From: Dipylidium caninum
Lineage: Eukaryota > Platyhelminthes > Cestoda > Cyclophyllidea > Dipylidiidae
Direction of reading: 5' to 3'
DNA: 64,000 bases
Assembly: GCA_017562135.1 (NCBI GenBank)
Contig: QEYB01000926.1
Span: 248,001 to 312,000 of the forward strand
The notes below the pieces were generated by a model that saw nothing but the letters and a program-made list of their open reading frames with translations, was not told the DNA's origin and ran no database searches. Below, one piece after another: positions 49,421 through 62,800 of this stretch. Made by a program: the position numbers and the translations under genes. Position 1 is the stretch's first letter. Every line of letters starts with the position of its first letter.

Positions 49421-50952
49421 GTGCGTCCCTCCACCACCACCCCACCCCGCCCTATCGCCCACCCCTCAGCCCCTGCAGCCCACTTGCGTTTGGCCTCTTC
49501 CGCTCTGCAGGATTCGGTATCCTTCCACGGGGAGACGAGACAAGTGTCCTCGACGTTGACTCGTCTCAGACACCTACTTCTTCCCCTTTGGCCTCGGTCG
49601 AGGGAGGGGGGAAGCGCAGTTGGGTGTTTCATGCCGCGGGTGGGGCGGGGGACCTGGCCTCCGTTGGTTCATCGGTTGGGCGATTAAGTCGTGCATCTTC
49701 TCGGTTAAATTGCATCGCAGGTATGGCTGATTTCGAGGCGACGTCTCTCCGTAAGTGAGATGTCAGGATGACCGGGTGTGTGCTAACTCTGGACACGCCC
49801 TAAAATCCCCACGACGCCCGAATCGACGGGGTGAATGGTGTGGGGGCTTTGCGCCATTGGTTCTAGAGGCACAGCTGTCGCAACCTCGAAAAATGCCAAC
49901 TCATTCAAAGTTCCCAGTCGTGCAGGCCCTGCCAGACGGGAAAGGCACCGCCCCCGCCCCGCCCCGCCCCGCCCCACGGCCCAGACCACCCGGCTGGGGT
50001 GTGTGCTCGCACCCAACCAGAAGTGGGCAAATTTTAGGCCCTGGTTCCACGTAGGAAACCCAACCGAGCGGGTTAAATGCCAAAAAGCGAAACGAAAGAG
50101 GCGGAAATGGAAACTGCGCCAAATTCAAACAAATTGACCTAACCGAAGTAGCTAATTTTCCGCCCTGCTTTTTCTTTCTACACTTTTCATTGGTGTATTG
50201 AAGGTTTGTCCAAAAAGCGAGAATGCTACCGCCTCCATTTAGGCCATTCCTTCATTACCACCTTCTTGGCAGCTGGCGGACCGAAGTTGCCGCTATTTTA
50301 AGCCCCATTATAACCTGCGTCACATATTTGTGACGGGTGAAAGTGTTTCCCTCGTAAGCATACCCGCGTGATAGGAAGAAGCCCGTCAGTGAGGATACCC
50401 AGAGCACTAGGTTTACCGGAGGGCAGTAAGGAGATTCTCATTTTGTCGGCGGCGGGGCACAGAGTCTGAGTTCGTTCAGCCACAAAAACTCTCATTGTTC
50501 CTATTTCTCCCCGCCTCGATGCCCTTTCCGCTTCTCTCCCCGTCCTGCTCCAGCCCCTTACAGCTATTTAATGGTGTAACTGGGGATTTTGTAATATCAC
50601 GGTCACGAGGCGGAAAATGCACCAGTTTGGACCATCGTGGAGCTATTTTTCGGACGATTCCATTCGTCTGACCCACCTCGTGGCGATGGCTTCGATACGA
50701 TCCTGTTGTGTCGGGTCACGCCACAGCAAGCGGATGTGATTCTAGCGAGACGAGGAGCTCTCTATGCCTGGGAAGTGAGCACCTGTTAACTCTCCCTTGC
50801 GTGACGACGTCTGAAATGACGGTGGGTCGGACGGAATGGAGTGGGAGGTTGGCCTGTCCACGCGAATGTCCTCTCCTCACTGTCGCTCCCCTCGCATTCT
50901 CTCCCAAGTCCTCTTGACTCCCCAGACCAAGGAAAGTGCTTCCTTCCCCGTA

Positions 50953-51162
50953 GACAGGTCAGAATGGTTCGTCTGACTTCGAGTCTGACTGGCTTCATTT
51001 TGCGATCACATCCTCCACGCCATCTCAATACCTTGGCGTCTACTTGAACCACGACGTAGAATGTTCTACACTTCGAAAGACTTCTTCGTCAACAGGGTGG
51101 ATGAAGGCGGCGAGTGGCGCTAAGACATTGTCCAATGAAATGGCAGACCTCCAAAGGTTTCA
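50953..51162 (+). CDS. Candidate coding segment with QYLGVYL motif
   Basis: The open frame begins in phase 0 just after a CTTCCTTCCCCGTAG acceptor. It runs for about 70 codons through STPSQYLGVYLNHDVE and KTLSNEMADLQRFQ to a stop at about 51220. Two readings are possible. It could be a further exon of the STPG2-like gene, since the phase fits exon 10 and TPSQY resembles a degenerate PG motif. Or it could be a relic of a non-LTR retrotransposon, since YLGV.L is typical of the end of reverse transcriptase. No donor was found at the end. Confidence 0.3.
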
Positions 51163-52798
51163 GTGTCGTTCTTTCCCCACTCCTCTCCCCCCCAGTGGGG
51201 TGCCGAGTTCTGGCTCATAGATAATGTCCGTGCAAGGTCATCCACACCGTCTGTCACCCACCAGGAAGCCCAACGGGCACCGGGTATTAAAGCGTTCACA
51301 TTGATGGCGTTGGGTCGTCTGCTTCCTTGTCACTACCGCCGAAACATTTTACTTCGATGTACAAATCTTCATCCACGAAGCGTGTCTGTTCAATTACCCT
51401 GGCCCCGAGATGCCGAGGTGTCCTCCCACCCCCCGCCCCTGCCCAGTCCCCATCAAATGGTCCCTCGGTTCAAGCACGCGTTCACATCGGCCAGATTACG
51501 ACGCCAACTGGTGGCCGGTCAAGGGGACTGGCGGTTCAGCCGTCACAACGAGCTCACATGTCAACATGGAGGATGACAAATGTGACCGGGGCGCGTGCAG
51601 GCGGGGCGGGGGAGGGGGGGCAGGGTGAATCGGCGTGACTCCTCCTCGATCTTTTCCTCCTCCGGCAACACTTGCACGCAACTTCCCACCCATCATGGCT
51701 GTCATTACATCATTTGCGATGGATGATTGAGACATTTTATTTCATGACGAGAGCCAGTGGACAAAGCCCCCCCCCGGCGGGCTCAGACAACTTCTGTCCT
51801 TCCGAATAATCCCATCGGGGGATAAGTTAGCCGCTCGGACACTGCGGATATAAGAGATGACTGGGCTGAGAGCCACACCTCTGCGAAATTATTCCACCGA
51901 GTTGCGTGGAGGAAATCAGCCTCGCCTCCTTTCCCTCGTCCTGTCGCGGCTCGGCAATATCACCCACGTCCGGAAGACAAGAGAGTGGAGAACTTCGGCT
52001 AACCTGCCTCTACCCTCGGAGGATATCCAGGAAGATCCATTTGCACCGTCGGAGAGATTCTAGTTTTTTTTCACCTCCGGAGGTGCCATTGCTGCTGGGA
52101 GAAGACCTGCTGAAAGATGGTCAGGCGATTCCAAGGGTCAGATGGCAATCGCTTTCACATTCCAAAATCCCACCGGCAGATTAATCTGCCTGACCTGCCA
52201 TTTGTTACATTGGGGTGGCGATGCTTGTCGAGATGGCAGAGAGGGTGTTTCAGGGGCGGGAGACCATTGCGGTCGGTTAAACCGCCTGCAGCTTCGTCCG
52301 GGGCCCACGTAGCGTCGAGGATGCACTTGGCGGGGAACACGTAATTGGCTGCTCCCTGGAAATGGGCGATCGCGAGATAGAGGAGGGCGAAAAAGACACA
52401 CGCAGACCCGGGAAGGAGGGCATTAATTTGAGGGCATTTATCACCGGGGGGTTTGGCATCTCCCACGCATTAATCATGGCGCGTAAGAGGCGGGAGGTGA
52501 AGAGGCGACAGGAGCCGATGAACGCAGCATCCCCTCCTCTTCCCCCCAGCCTCTTCGTTTCACCGCGTGGCCCATTAGAGACGGAGATTCTCTTGCCCGC
52601 GGCGGTTGCGGAGTGAGAAAGTGGCATTAAAGTTTTTTCCCACCCGCAGATCAAGTGGCCTCTGGTCTACCTTCCCCGGGCCCATTTACTTCTTTCACTC
52701 TCCCCTTCTCCCTTCCCCTCACCCTCGTCTACGATGATGCGGTCCAAATGGACGTAATTTGGGGCAAGGGGAATTTACCATCGACCGACTAAGTGCAG

Positions 52799-53297
52799 CT
52801 CCTCCTTACAATCCAACCCGTCGGTCGTTTTTCCGTCTGGGCTATTCGAAAACGCCGAGAGGATTCCAGAGCCCCTCACCAGCTTCTTCGAACGGCGCCC
52901 AGCCCCCCCCCCCCGGCGGTCGGGTGAGCGACTGCCGACAAGTTTACATGGAGGCCGGCGGCAGGGCGGTCGGTGAGGGATAATTTGACGGGACACAGAG
53001 TAAACACGGGACTACCCTGCCCGAGAAATGCAGTTTTGCGCCAACTGCCTCCTTCGAGGGCCTGGGGCGGAGGAAAAGGCAGCGATACAAGTGGAGGAGG
53101 TCGGGACTTTACCGACTCTCGCTTTCCCACGTGTAACACGGCATCACCTTCACCGCTTTTCCCCTTTTTTTCTGCTTAACTCCTTGTCTTTCCGCCCTCA
53201 GCTGGCTCCCAGCGTTGGAAGCAGCGTCTTCGTTAGGACCTTCAATGTGACCTTGAAACGAAGGACCACGTCGGCGCCGGCGCCTACCAGACAGTGA
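52799..53297 (+). CDS. Candidate terminal exons of the STPG2-like gene
   Basis: The piece at about 52799-52922 reads APPYNPTRRSFFRLGYSKTP and ends at a GTGAGC donor. The piece at 53202-53297 starts after a CCGCCCTCAG acceptor, reads SVGSSVFVRTFNVTLKRR and ends at a stop. Together they show the order seen in STPG repeats (P..YNP, then GSS..R). The start of the first piece is uncertain and the link from exon 10 was not resolved. An alternative end is the frame EDPFAPSERF followed by a stop at 52061-52063. Confidence 0.35.
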
Positions 53298-53889
53298 AGC
53301 TTCCCTGTCTGTGAGCAGTTTCCTTATCTCCGCCTTCTGAAATGTCCTCGAAAATATAGTCTGGTAGATTGAATAACATATCTGCTCGTTAATTTCTCGA
53401 CTACGGAAAGACAAACGCGGGCAGTGGGGATTTGGGTGTCATTTGACCTCCTCATCTGTTGGAAGGAGGCACAGCGGACGAAGAGCCCTTCCCAGCTTGG
53501 TCTTTCGACTGGCCAAGGTTGGCTTGCCGTTGTCACACCACGAGGGTAAGGCTGGCAAGGGTGAGGAGGTCGCATCTCAGTCCTCCGGGTTCCCCTCTAC
53601 CCGGCAAATGGAAAAAGTAATCTGTCCTCGAGGTTTCATTCTTCAAAACGACTAAACCTTCAAGTCCGAACTCCCGAGAAAAGGAGTGGACGGCGCTGGA
53701 CATTATTCGACTGCGATGAGATTGGTGAGAATTCCTTGAAGAAAAACACGCATTGACTCCTTTCAGAGGTGCCCTCCTCTGGGCCCACCGCACCCAAAGA
53801 GGGCGACACCACAAGGGAGAGCTCAGGCGACTTGAATGTGTTGGCGGGTGGGACGAGTAGGAGTGGCCCGATGTCTCTAAAAGAATGAG

Positions 53890-53908
53890 TAAATAAAATA
53901 AAATAAAG
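53890..53908. repeat. AAATA microsatellite
   Basis: About four AAATA units. Confidence 0.8.
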
Positions 53909-55104
53909 AGAGGGATCCCACGAAGTCTTATTTCGCGCCGCAAACGTCCGGTCTGCGTGCGCGTGGTGGGTCCCCGGGAGGGGATCCCCGAGCTCCACGC
54001 TGGGAGAATCAGGCGAAGGCGGAGTGCGCCAGCGGGAAGACGAATAAATCAGATTGTCTGCCGGGGCGGGGGAAGGAAGGAGGAAGATGGGGGCGGGGCG
54101 GGGGAGGAGAGAGAGAAAAAAAACATGGTGAAAATAATTATTCTCCGTCTTGCGCAACTGTTTTGCCCAACAAACACACGCACAGCCCAGCCAGTTTTCA
54201 GGTCGGGGGGCGAGAGAGGTAACTGCCTTATCGTCATCAAAAATGTGTTCCATTGCAGTCGTGTCTGCTTAGAAAGCGGGAGGGGAGGGGAGGAGGCGCT
54301 CGGAACCTCCGAGGGCGTAGCGAGGCGGATGTTCCAGGGCGCCGGAGAGAATGCGGACTTCGGTGGGTTGCCGGAGGAGGGGGAGAGGAAGGGTAAGGGG
54401 GAGGAAAGGGATGATTCGGCGCCTCGTCTTTTTTGCACCATCTTCCTCTCGAATAAGTTCTTCTCCAAGCCCCAGCCCCGTCCCAATCCGTGTCCCATTT
54501 CCTCTTCCGCTTCCCACCAGGGACGAGAGAAAGGGCGAACAGCGCTTGAGATATCGGCTCTCGCCCACTGCCCTCTCGCTTCTCTCTCCCTCCCCTTCAA
54601 GGAGGGAGGCGGGGAGGCGGGGAAGCGGGGAGGCAGCTCTGACCTTGTGGGGGCTGTGTTAATCATGGTTCGGCCGACCCTCGTCCCCACTCCTCAAATC
54701 ACTCATCACCCAGGTGTGACGACGGTTGACAGGCTCCTCTCCTCCGCCGCTGCGATCTTCTCTCCTTCATCTCCAATTTACTGTCCCCTCGCGTTGCTAT
54801 GGCGCCTTGGCAGCGTGTTCTATTGTTCCGCTGATGCATGCCCCTCATTTTGTTACGTGCCCCTCCCCACATCCCCGCCCCGTCTTCCATCGCGCCTCCT
54901 CTTTGTTCCCATTTTTTTTAATCGCCCTCTCTACTCCACATCGTCCTGCCCGTGCCTAGAGAAGGCGTCGGATGCGGAGGAAGTGAGAAGCCTTAATTGG
55001 GCGTCGAGGGTGGAGGGTGGAGCCACCAGTTTCCCCTAAGTGTGTGAAGCAGCCTGGCAGCCGCAGGGGACGCGTTTGGCCCCACGGATCGCAGGCGCCA
55101 TTGG

Positions 55105-55146
55105 CGGAGGAGGAGGAGGAGGAGGAGGAGGCGGCGGCGGCGGCGG
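55105..55146. repeat. GGA then GGC trinucleotide microsatellite
   Basis: A run of GGA changing to GGC units. Confidence 0.9.
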
Positions 55147-55442
55147 GGCAAAGGGAGACGTTTGGAGTTGTTTCAGCTGTGACGCCATGTATCCAATTAG
55201 CCGACAATGCTGGAAGTTCTAAATAAAAGGGAGATGAATTGTGTGTGTGAGGGGACATCAAAATCTCAGCCGCTGTGAGCCTCGGAAGTGCGGTTGGCAA
55301 ATTACCATACCGAGAGCGCCGCCAGCGAGGGTGAGGGAGAGGGCGGCGGTGGAGGCCGACAGAAATTTGCATAAGTCGGTCCTGCATCTGTGGAAGCATA
55401 AACACCTTTCGGGAAGGTGTGAAAAAGTCAAAATACCGTGTT

Positions 55443-55461
55443 TGTGTGTGTGTGTGTGTGT
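55443..55461. repeat. GT dinucleotide microsatellite
   Basis: Nine GT units. Confidence 0.9.
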
Positions 55462-58400
55462 CGCGATGCAAAGTACCTCCTCGGCGGGTTTACTCGAGTC
55501 TGGCGGTCACCTGCTCGCCTGCCAGACACTGCGCCGAAGATCCCCCCTCCGCCAAGGCAAAGTCGGCCACTGAAAGTGGGTGGTGCCGCCTTGTCGACTG
55601 GCAGGCCTGGTGAAATAGCGAGGACTGCCGGTGGAGCCTCCTTTCGCCAAAATGAGTTGATTGGCGAGTGGGGAGGCGAGTGATTGCTGAGAGGAGGGGA
55701 AAGCGGAGCCGACAGAAGGGGAGACGGGAGGAGCGAGAGGGCGGTCTTTCTCATAGGAGACGACGTCTTCCCCTTCTGCGACTGACGGCAGGACAAAGGA
55801 TCGGCTAAGCCCACTTCACCCGCTGTCACGTGACAAAACCGCCTTTAGTCGCCTCAGCCTACACGACCGTCTGTTTCGACGCGATACATCGCAGAAGCTA
55901 TGAATGTCTCTTCTGCACCGTCGAAGGAGGGTTTCAGCACTGTTCCTCTCCTGCTTCCTCCCCACTTTCGACCGTTTAGGGATGCGTTTGCTGTCTTTTC
56001 TTGGCGCCTCGTGGCAGCAACCCTCGTGTGCCCGATTTTAGCGATGTGTGTGTGTGTGCGGATGTTCCAGTTCACGCGTCCCCGCCCTCCACTCCGGTCG
56101 GAGCCTCCTCCCTCGGCCCGGCCCGCCCAACACCGCCTCGGCTGTGATGCGCGCGGTGCATGTGAACCTAAGACAGCCGCACCCGCCGCACCCAAACATC
56201 GAAGATGGCAGCGGCGTGGCGGTGCGTCCTTTCAGAAGAAAGCGGAGGCGGCGCGGCGTTGCCTAACAAGATACAGGGCGCCTCCACGCCCTGACAAGTC
56301 CCGAGGAGGCTCACTTTCCACCTTGCACCACCTGACTTTGCGACCTCACAAGCTTTCATCGCCTCGAGGCTGTCTTCAAGGCCACCATCGGGAAGACTGT
56401 CACGCTTCCTGTCGCCGAAATGAAGTTCAACCTGGCAGGACTTGCTTGACAACTGAGTTGAAACCCGCGGCCTCGACGGATGCTCCGGCAGCACGCAAAG
56501 TCGGCGTGGAGAATCCAGAGGACGCATAAAATAGCCATTAGGGAGGAACTCGGACAAAACTCTCACATTGCTCCACAATTGTGCAACATCAGCACCAGAA
56601 AAAGAAAAAATAGCAACGAAAATAACAATTGCAGAAGTGTCCGTCTGTCCTGGCGGGTGGACAGATGAGTTGCGAAGGCGACCAGAAGGTTTAGCCCGGC
56701 GGACAAAGGGCAGCCACGATCGAGGGAGCTCCGATCGAGCCGCGCCTCCCCCCCGCCTCCGCGTGGACGACCGTGTCACTGCGTGCACTACTCCTTCTTC
56801 CGCTCACGTTATCGTCGACGGCAGGCGGGTCTTCCACCTCTCTCGGTGCCGGAGGAGACCTTCGCGCAACTCCAATGTGGACTTCAAGGTGACGCATTCA
56901 TGTGGCGATGAGGTCTGCGCCTGTGGCCCTGTTTCCTTTCCGTCCCGTCCCGTCCCCGTCCCCGTCCGTCCCCCGTCCCCCCCCCCCCAAGGCACCGCTC
57001 CCCGCATCGCCGCAGTGTGTGTGTGTGTGCATGTGTCAGTCAGCAGTGTGGAAGCCCTGCACCTCAGCAGCCCCGAGGGTGATGAGACGAGGGCCGCGGA
57101 GCCGCACCGGCTTCACTGCGTCAGCTTCCCCCTCTCGCCCTCCGTCAAGCGACGCCCATCCACCCCCTCGAAAGGGGACCGGTGCAATGAACGGATTCCC
57201 CACCGAGGAGGCCGGAGTGGTACACTCTGCCTATTGCGCAGTTCCACGTCCTAGCCACGAGACCTCTTCGCCCAGCTCCACAGGTCCAACTTATTGTGTC
57301 TCTTGTTTTTCTGAAGAGAGCAAAATATATAATTAATCAACGTAATCAGGGCGTAAGTAATTAGGTGATTGCGTGTTTTGCTTGAAACAGAGGAGGCCGT
57401 GCAGGCAACAGGTCTTGAGCGCCCGAGGGAGGATCGGCGGGCGACGGCGGAGGGGCAGTGTGGTGGTCGGTTGACAGCAATTTCCCGCATTCACCCAATT
57501 TGTCGCATCTCAAATTGTTTGCTTGTTGGATCTCCTCCGAGTCCGAGGCAGGACCGCAGTGTCCCCGCTCCTCCCGCCATCCCCTTCCACCGACTGAGAC
57601 CGTTCTCCTTCCCCCCTTCAACCCTCTCAATAACCCGCGGTCTCATCAAACGGCTCGGTTTCAACGATTTGCCCACCAGAATGGGTGGATCTTATCAGTC
57701 GACTCGTTCCACCTTCCCCCCCCTCCGCGCCTCCTCTTGCAGGGTTCGTTTTTATGACCCTCAGCAAACGATCTTGAAACTTTCTGATCACCGGCACATG
57801 GCCAAATGATACTGTGGTACAGTTGAATCACTCCATCGTCCAATTTATCCTCATCGTCTTATCACTTGTCTATCTTCTGCCTAATGACTCACCGTCTCCC
57901 CCACTTCGCCTCCCCCCCCCCCTGCCCTCCTCACTGGCCCCCGGGGGCGGGTTATTGCCTTACTCGGTGCACCCCAACAAAGGCAACTCTCATGCTGGCG
58001 ACGTGTACCTTCGCGGGAAGCCACTGCAGTCCTTCCCACCCCGTCTGTCTGCCTGTCTGTGGACTGACGCGTCAAGAATGTGTGGCACTGGGGGGATCAA
58101 CGCTCCCTTCCCCTTCCCTCTCCCCCCCTCGCCTCCTCGTGATGACCTATTAGCGTTTGAGACTAAGGTGGCTCGGGTGGTGGGACGGACAGGCAAGGCT
58201 TTTATGATTGTGTGTTTGATGGGGTTTTGTTATAACGAGGGCCATAAAAGTGCTGTGGCACGAGCACACCCGATCCCGCGGGAGTGCAGTGGCGAAAGAG
58301 TTTAAACCCGCCATTCCTTCGCCCCTCCTCCCTCCTCCCTCCTCCCTCTACGGTTGATTGGCAGGCCCAAATGTGCTCATTCCGCCGCTACGAGGCTGAA

Positions 58401-59604
58401 GATCCTACGATTTCGTCAGTGAACGTTGTCACCATTGGGAGGGAAACTGACCAGTCAAATTCCAGGGGGCCCGTTGTCCTTCATGACCGTGTTAACCCTC
58501 TTGTCGCAGAGATGATGCTTGACTTCGAGTCAAACACACTTTCCCTCCCAAGTCGGACCCGAGAGTGTTCTTGCCTTCGTTGTCGATGCGATGGCCAAGT
58601 GAATGGAGACCATACTCGTCCTGCTCCTCTCAACCAAGCTGGTAGTCTGTGAAGACATGTTACCTTGAATGTCCTCGCAACAATGCCAGACTTTTCCGAG
58701 CTCCTTTCCTGAGCCAAAAACAACGACTAACACGATTTACCAGTTTACTCCTTCGACAATGTGGCCAAGACCGCCTAAGGGTCTTCCTCCTCACCCTGAG
58801 ACGGGACATGTGACATCTTGCCTCCTCAGCCGCCTCTCCAACGTCCGCCGCTGCCACGAGGAAAATTGGTAGAGTGAGGCGTCCCGCAAAAACCTCGTGG
58901 AGGCAGGAGGCGAGATTTTTGGAAAGCACGTCTTCTCCCAATCGTCGCCTCATGACGCCACCGGTAGTTGGCAATGTCTAATCAAAGTTGATTACCACTG
59001 ACAAGCGGGACCACACAGAGAAGCACGCTGACCACTGCGACCAGTGGATAATTCGGGCGGGGCACGGAAGGCCCGAGAGGGAGTCGCGTTTTACAGTGCC
59101 CTTCAGACGTAAATAGACCAATCGAAATGAGGACAGTTTCGAGGAGGACAAATCCGCCCCAACAATCTTCTTGCGTGATCTTCTCTTCGGACTTTAACAT
59201 ACTTCTCCCTGTTCGCCTCCTCCCTCCCTCGCTCCCTGTCGCGTCCTCGCGCAGTCTCGCGCCTCCCCCACGTTTCGGCGGTGGGAAGGAAAGGCATCTT
59301 CCACCCTTGGAATTGGTTGGAGTGGATCTCCTCTTTTTATTTGCCTCTGTCAGTGTTTACCTTCTTTTTTAGCCATCGTGAATAATATTCTGTATGTTCC
59401 AACCACGACGCACTAATTCAGCCAGACCCTCCACCTGCGCCTTCGTCTCCCCCAAGGCGGCCCCTCATTGGTCCATTCGGGTTGCACGCAAGCACGCACG
59501 CGCAGACGTAATGACACGCAAACGTGGTTTCGTCTTGTGTACGCGCGCGTCATGTCAGCAAAAGGCGGATAGTGGTCGTGGGGAAAGGCTGAGCACAAAA
59601 AAGG

Positions 59605-59800
59605 ATGCAATCAAGGGACGCGACAGGGTGCTTTTTCCTCATCCTCGTCGGCCTCGCCCGCAGCACGGCGAGGGAGGACGAGGGGATTGTGGAGTTGCTC
59701 CAGGAATTGCGCAAGGAGCCCCCGCCTGAGCCGGTGTTGATGTTGCACGAGGTGGGGAGTATCTTGGATGATACCTGGAATCCCAGTGTTCAGGATAACG
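59605..59800 (+). CDS. Candidate first exon of a secreted protein
   Basis: From the ATG the frame encodes a typical signal peptide: a short polar N-region, the hydrophobic core CFFLILVGLA, and a likely cleavage after RSTA. An acidic segment follows (EDEGIVELLQELRKEPPPEP, then VGSILDDTWNPSVQDN). The exon ends in phase 1 at a good AACG/GTGAGC donor. The rest of the gene should lie to the right, but no partner exon was firmly identified and the family is unknown. A secreted signalling protein or hormone precursor would fit the start, but that is a guess. Confidence 0.45.
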
Positions 59801-62800
59801 GTGAGCACTCTCCCTCTTTCCCCCCCCCCTGCGTCTTTATGTGCAGCCCTTTTCCCGATTCACGTTTTCGGGAGGTGACGGTGTCGGAAGAGGGAAATGC
59901 TCGTAATCATTCTTTTGCGCGACTAAAATGGCCCCAACCTGCTCGGCGCTTGACCGCCATAGTCAGCATCGCCGACCTTTGGCCAACGCTGCCAACATGA
60001 TCGGGGAGTCCGACGAGTGAAGAAGTCCTCTCCCCCTCACCAGCAACACCGTCCAAGCCTCCCCTCCCCCGGCATCCAGCCCTTGCCTTCACCTCCCACC
60101 GCCTTTTCTTTCTCCAACGAGTGGTGGCGAGGGAGGATGAAGCCTCGGGACAAAAGCGCTCGAACACTCGAAAGATGCTCGATTTAGGCCGAGGCGAACT
60201 CGGTGGAGGTCGATAATCCTCGCTCCACCCGTGACAGTGACAACCGAGTCGGAGGATGCTAAGTTCCACGAAGGAAAGCGCAAATGCCTCTCATTTAACC
60301 GGGCCCACCGGAAATTTCAGCTTCTTTTTGGTGACCAGCTCCGCCAGCTGGGGTGGAAGCCCCACCCCGCTCCCTCCTCCTCCTCCCTCCGGACTGGCAT
60401 TCCTCACTTCTATCCTTATATTTTTTGGGTCCTTGGTCTAACGAATTTGGCTTCTGTGACGGCGAAGACAGCTACCAGGATGAATAATTAAGCGATTGGA
60501 CAAGTTGAGGATTTTGCTGTCCGCCAAGAATTGTGTAGTCTTGCAGGAGCCGGGTAGAAACGGAGTCTTCCTCCGTCCCCGTCTCCGCCTCCGCCGCCAC
60601 CTCCTCCCCTTCCCTGGCTACAGAAAGTCATCTTCATCGGCTCATTGGTGTGGTGTGTGTGTGTGTGTGTGTGGGTCGTGGGACTCTGCTCTTTCCACAT
60701 CGAATGGATTGATGGACAGGCATTCGGACAGTTTCGTCCACTGCTTTCGGTGTCCGACTGCCTCTGTGGAATCCTTTCAGCTCCCAGCCTTTGTCTCCAT
60801 TCCTCCGTCTAAGACTTTGGCGACGGCGCCTTCTCCAACCCCCCGCCTTTGCCACTCATTGGTTCAGCCACGCCGGAAAGGCGCCTTTTGGGAGGAGGGG
60901 GGGGGGGGCCGCGGCGATGGAATTATTGTTCAAATTATAGGCTTGTCAGGTGCTCCTCCATTCACACCTGCGCACACCGTAATTACAGGCCAGAGGTTGT
61001 GTTTAATTACGCCCACGCCGCCCCCCACCCCCACGCCCCACCCATCCACCCACGGAGTGGGCAGTTTGACCACAAATCGACCCTCGAGTATTTCTTGCCT
61101 CTGCGGATGAAGACGAGTTTGGGATCCCCCCTGGCCGGGCATTTTCTCGCCTCTCCGGGTTGGGCCTGTTGGGCCCGAAAAAGACACTCTCAGGCGGAGG
61201 AGTCCCGCAAGTGTTCACCTCACTGTCCTAAAGCCTTACGAAAGCTCCCTTCAATGACTGGTGCCGTTTTTTTTCGTCCCCCCTCCCTCCTCACCCCAGT
61301 CCCCTCCTTCCTTCCACACATACACATTTTGCCGGATTCCACTAATCGCGGTAAACCGGAGCCCGTCATGTCACGATTTACTGAGTTGGGAAGAGGGCAT
61401 GGGAGAGGAGTAACCTTACCCGGTGGCGGGAAGGAGGAGGTGGGGACCGAACACCTCCCCCCCTCGAGTCTTGATGGTAGTAGGTGATAGGGCTTCGGTC
61501 TGCAGGTGTTTTGGCCCACGGAGACGGCAAAAGGAGGCAGAGGCAGAGGCGGACACGAATCTGCCCAAGTCCATTAGACCGAGTCCTGCGGCAGATGTTG
61601 GCCAGTGATAAGAGGACGCGGCAGCTACCATCGCGTATATCACTGCGAGTTGATGCAACCAACGCGAATCGAGTCATTTGGGGACTGTTAATTTATTACA
61701 CAAGATCTCGCCCACCTCCGCCGACCACCACCACCGCCGCCGCCTCCTCTAGGCCATGAGGAAGGGCTTGGCGACGTGCTCGAGGCCACATGTCACTCAC
61801 ATGCGAGGTGTTAATGGCGCGTGGGTAGAGAAGACGCTGTGTTGTTTGTGGGAGGCCAACTCTTCCATCCCTCCGTCAGCCAATCCACCCGCCCGATAAA
61901 ATTTTGGCATGGGAACGGGGTTTCTTACTCGTTTGGCCGGTCGACTGACTCTTCCAATTTAGGCGATTGTTAGAATAAGGAGGAAAAAAAGGAGGGACAA
62001 AAGTGATTGCTCTTTTCCCCACTCTCCTCATCGCCTGCCTTGGGAGTAGCGACGTCACCTTCTTCCGGCCGCTCTCTCACCACGCCGCGGTGACGGGCAA
62101 TTTGACACGGCTACTGCTCCAAATCGGAGGCGGCTAGAAGATGGGGGCAGTCCGAGGCGCGTGGAGAGGAGGAAAGAGCTTAAAATGTGTGATACACGAA
62201 GGTAAAACATCGGCTCAGGACACTATGGATCTCCGTCACATATATGTGACATGCGATTTTTTATATTGAGATGTCGGCGAAAAGCTTTTTCGCTTCTCGT
62301 ACAGTATTTAGCTTTGCCAAAGGCGATTACCTTCCTTCTCTACCAGTCGTCTTCGGTGGGAAGAGGACGGAAGTCCTCACCTCGTCCAGATGGACGTTGT
62401 CAGCCAAGTTTCAGGTTTCCTTATTGTGTCATGGTCTTGGAGACTCCAGCCTCATTAACGCCTCATCGGGCGAGTTTTCACACGTGGGCGGCCCGTTTCA
62501 AGAGCATCGTACATCACCCCGTCTTGAGACGGGCGGAACTCATCGCACTGACGAGGTGTCGGCGCCAGCGACGTGTGCGGCCAGCGGCATCACCTCTTCC
62601 GTCCGCAAGGTGGGCCAGGCGGAAGGCGGCTGTAGCGACGAACTGGGGCGATGAGGGGACTCCACGATGAGAATGCAGAGGCCACCGAGGGGGGAGGGCA
62701 AAGGGAACAGAGGTGCGGTGAAGAAAAGAGAGGAGAGGAGAGGAAGCGAGTGGACAGAGCTCCACATTGAGGCTATTCAAAGATGAGATACTCGGCGTTC

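Larger units (their letters stand above)
53298..59604. other. GC-rich, simple-repeat-rich intergenic DNA
   Basis: No recognisable gene. A 360-codon plus-strand frame at 53957-55039 and several shorter ones are judged to be by-products of purine/pyrimidine-biased GC-rich sequence. Microsatellites are AAATA at 53890-53908, GGA/GGC at 55105-55146 and GT at 55443-55461. Confidence 0.4.

Noticed and set aside
49511..49687. Segment after the acceptor at 49510 as STPG2-like exon 11
   Set aside because: Phase allows it, but the peptide shows no PG motif or S..ERF element and several other acceptors are equally possible.
53957..55039. 360-codon plus-strand open frame
   Set aside because: Nearly every residue comes from GC-rich purine or pyrimidine runs. 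Long overlapping frames exist on the other strand, and there is no domain or splice context.
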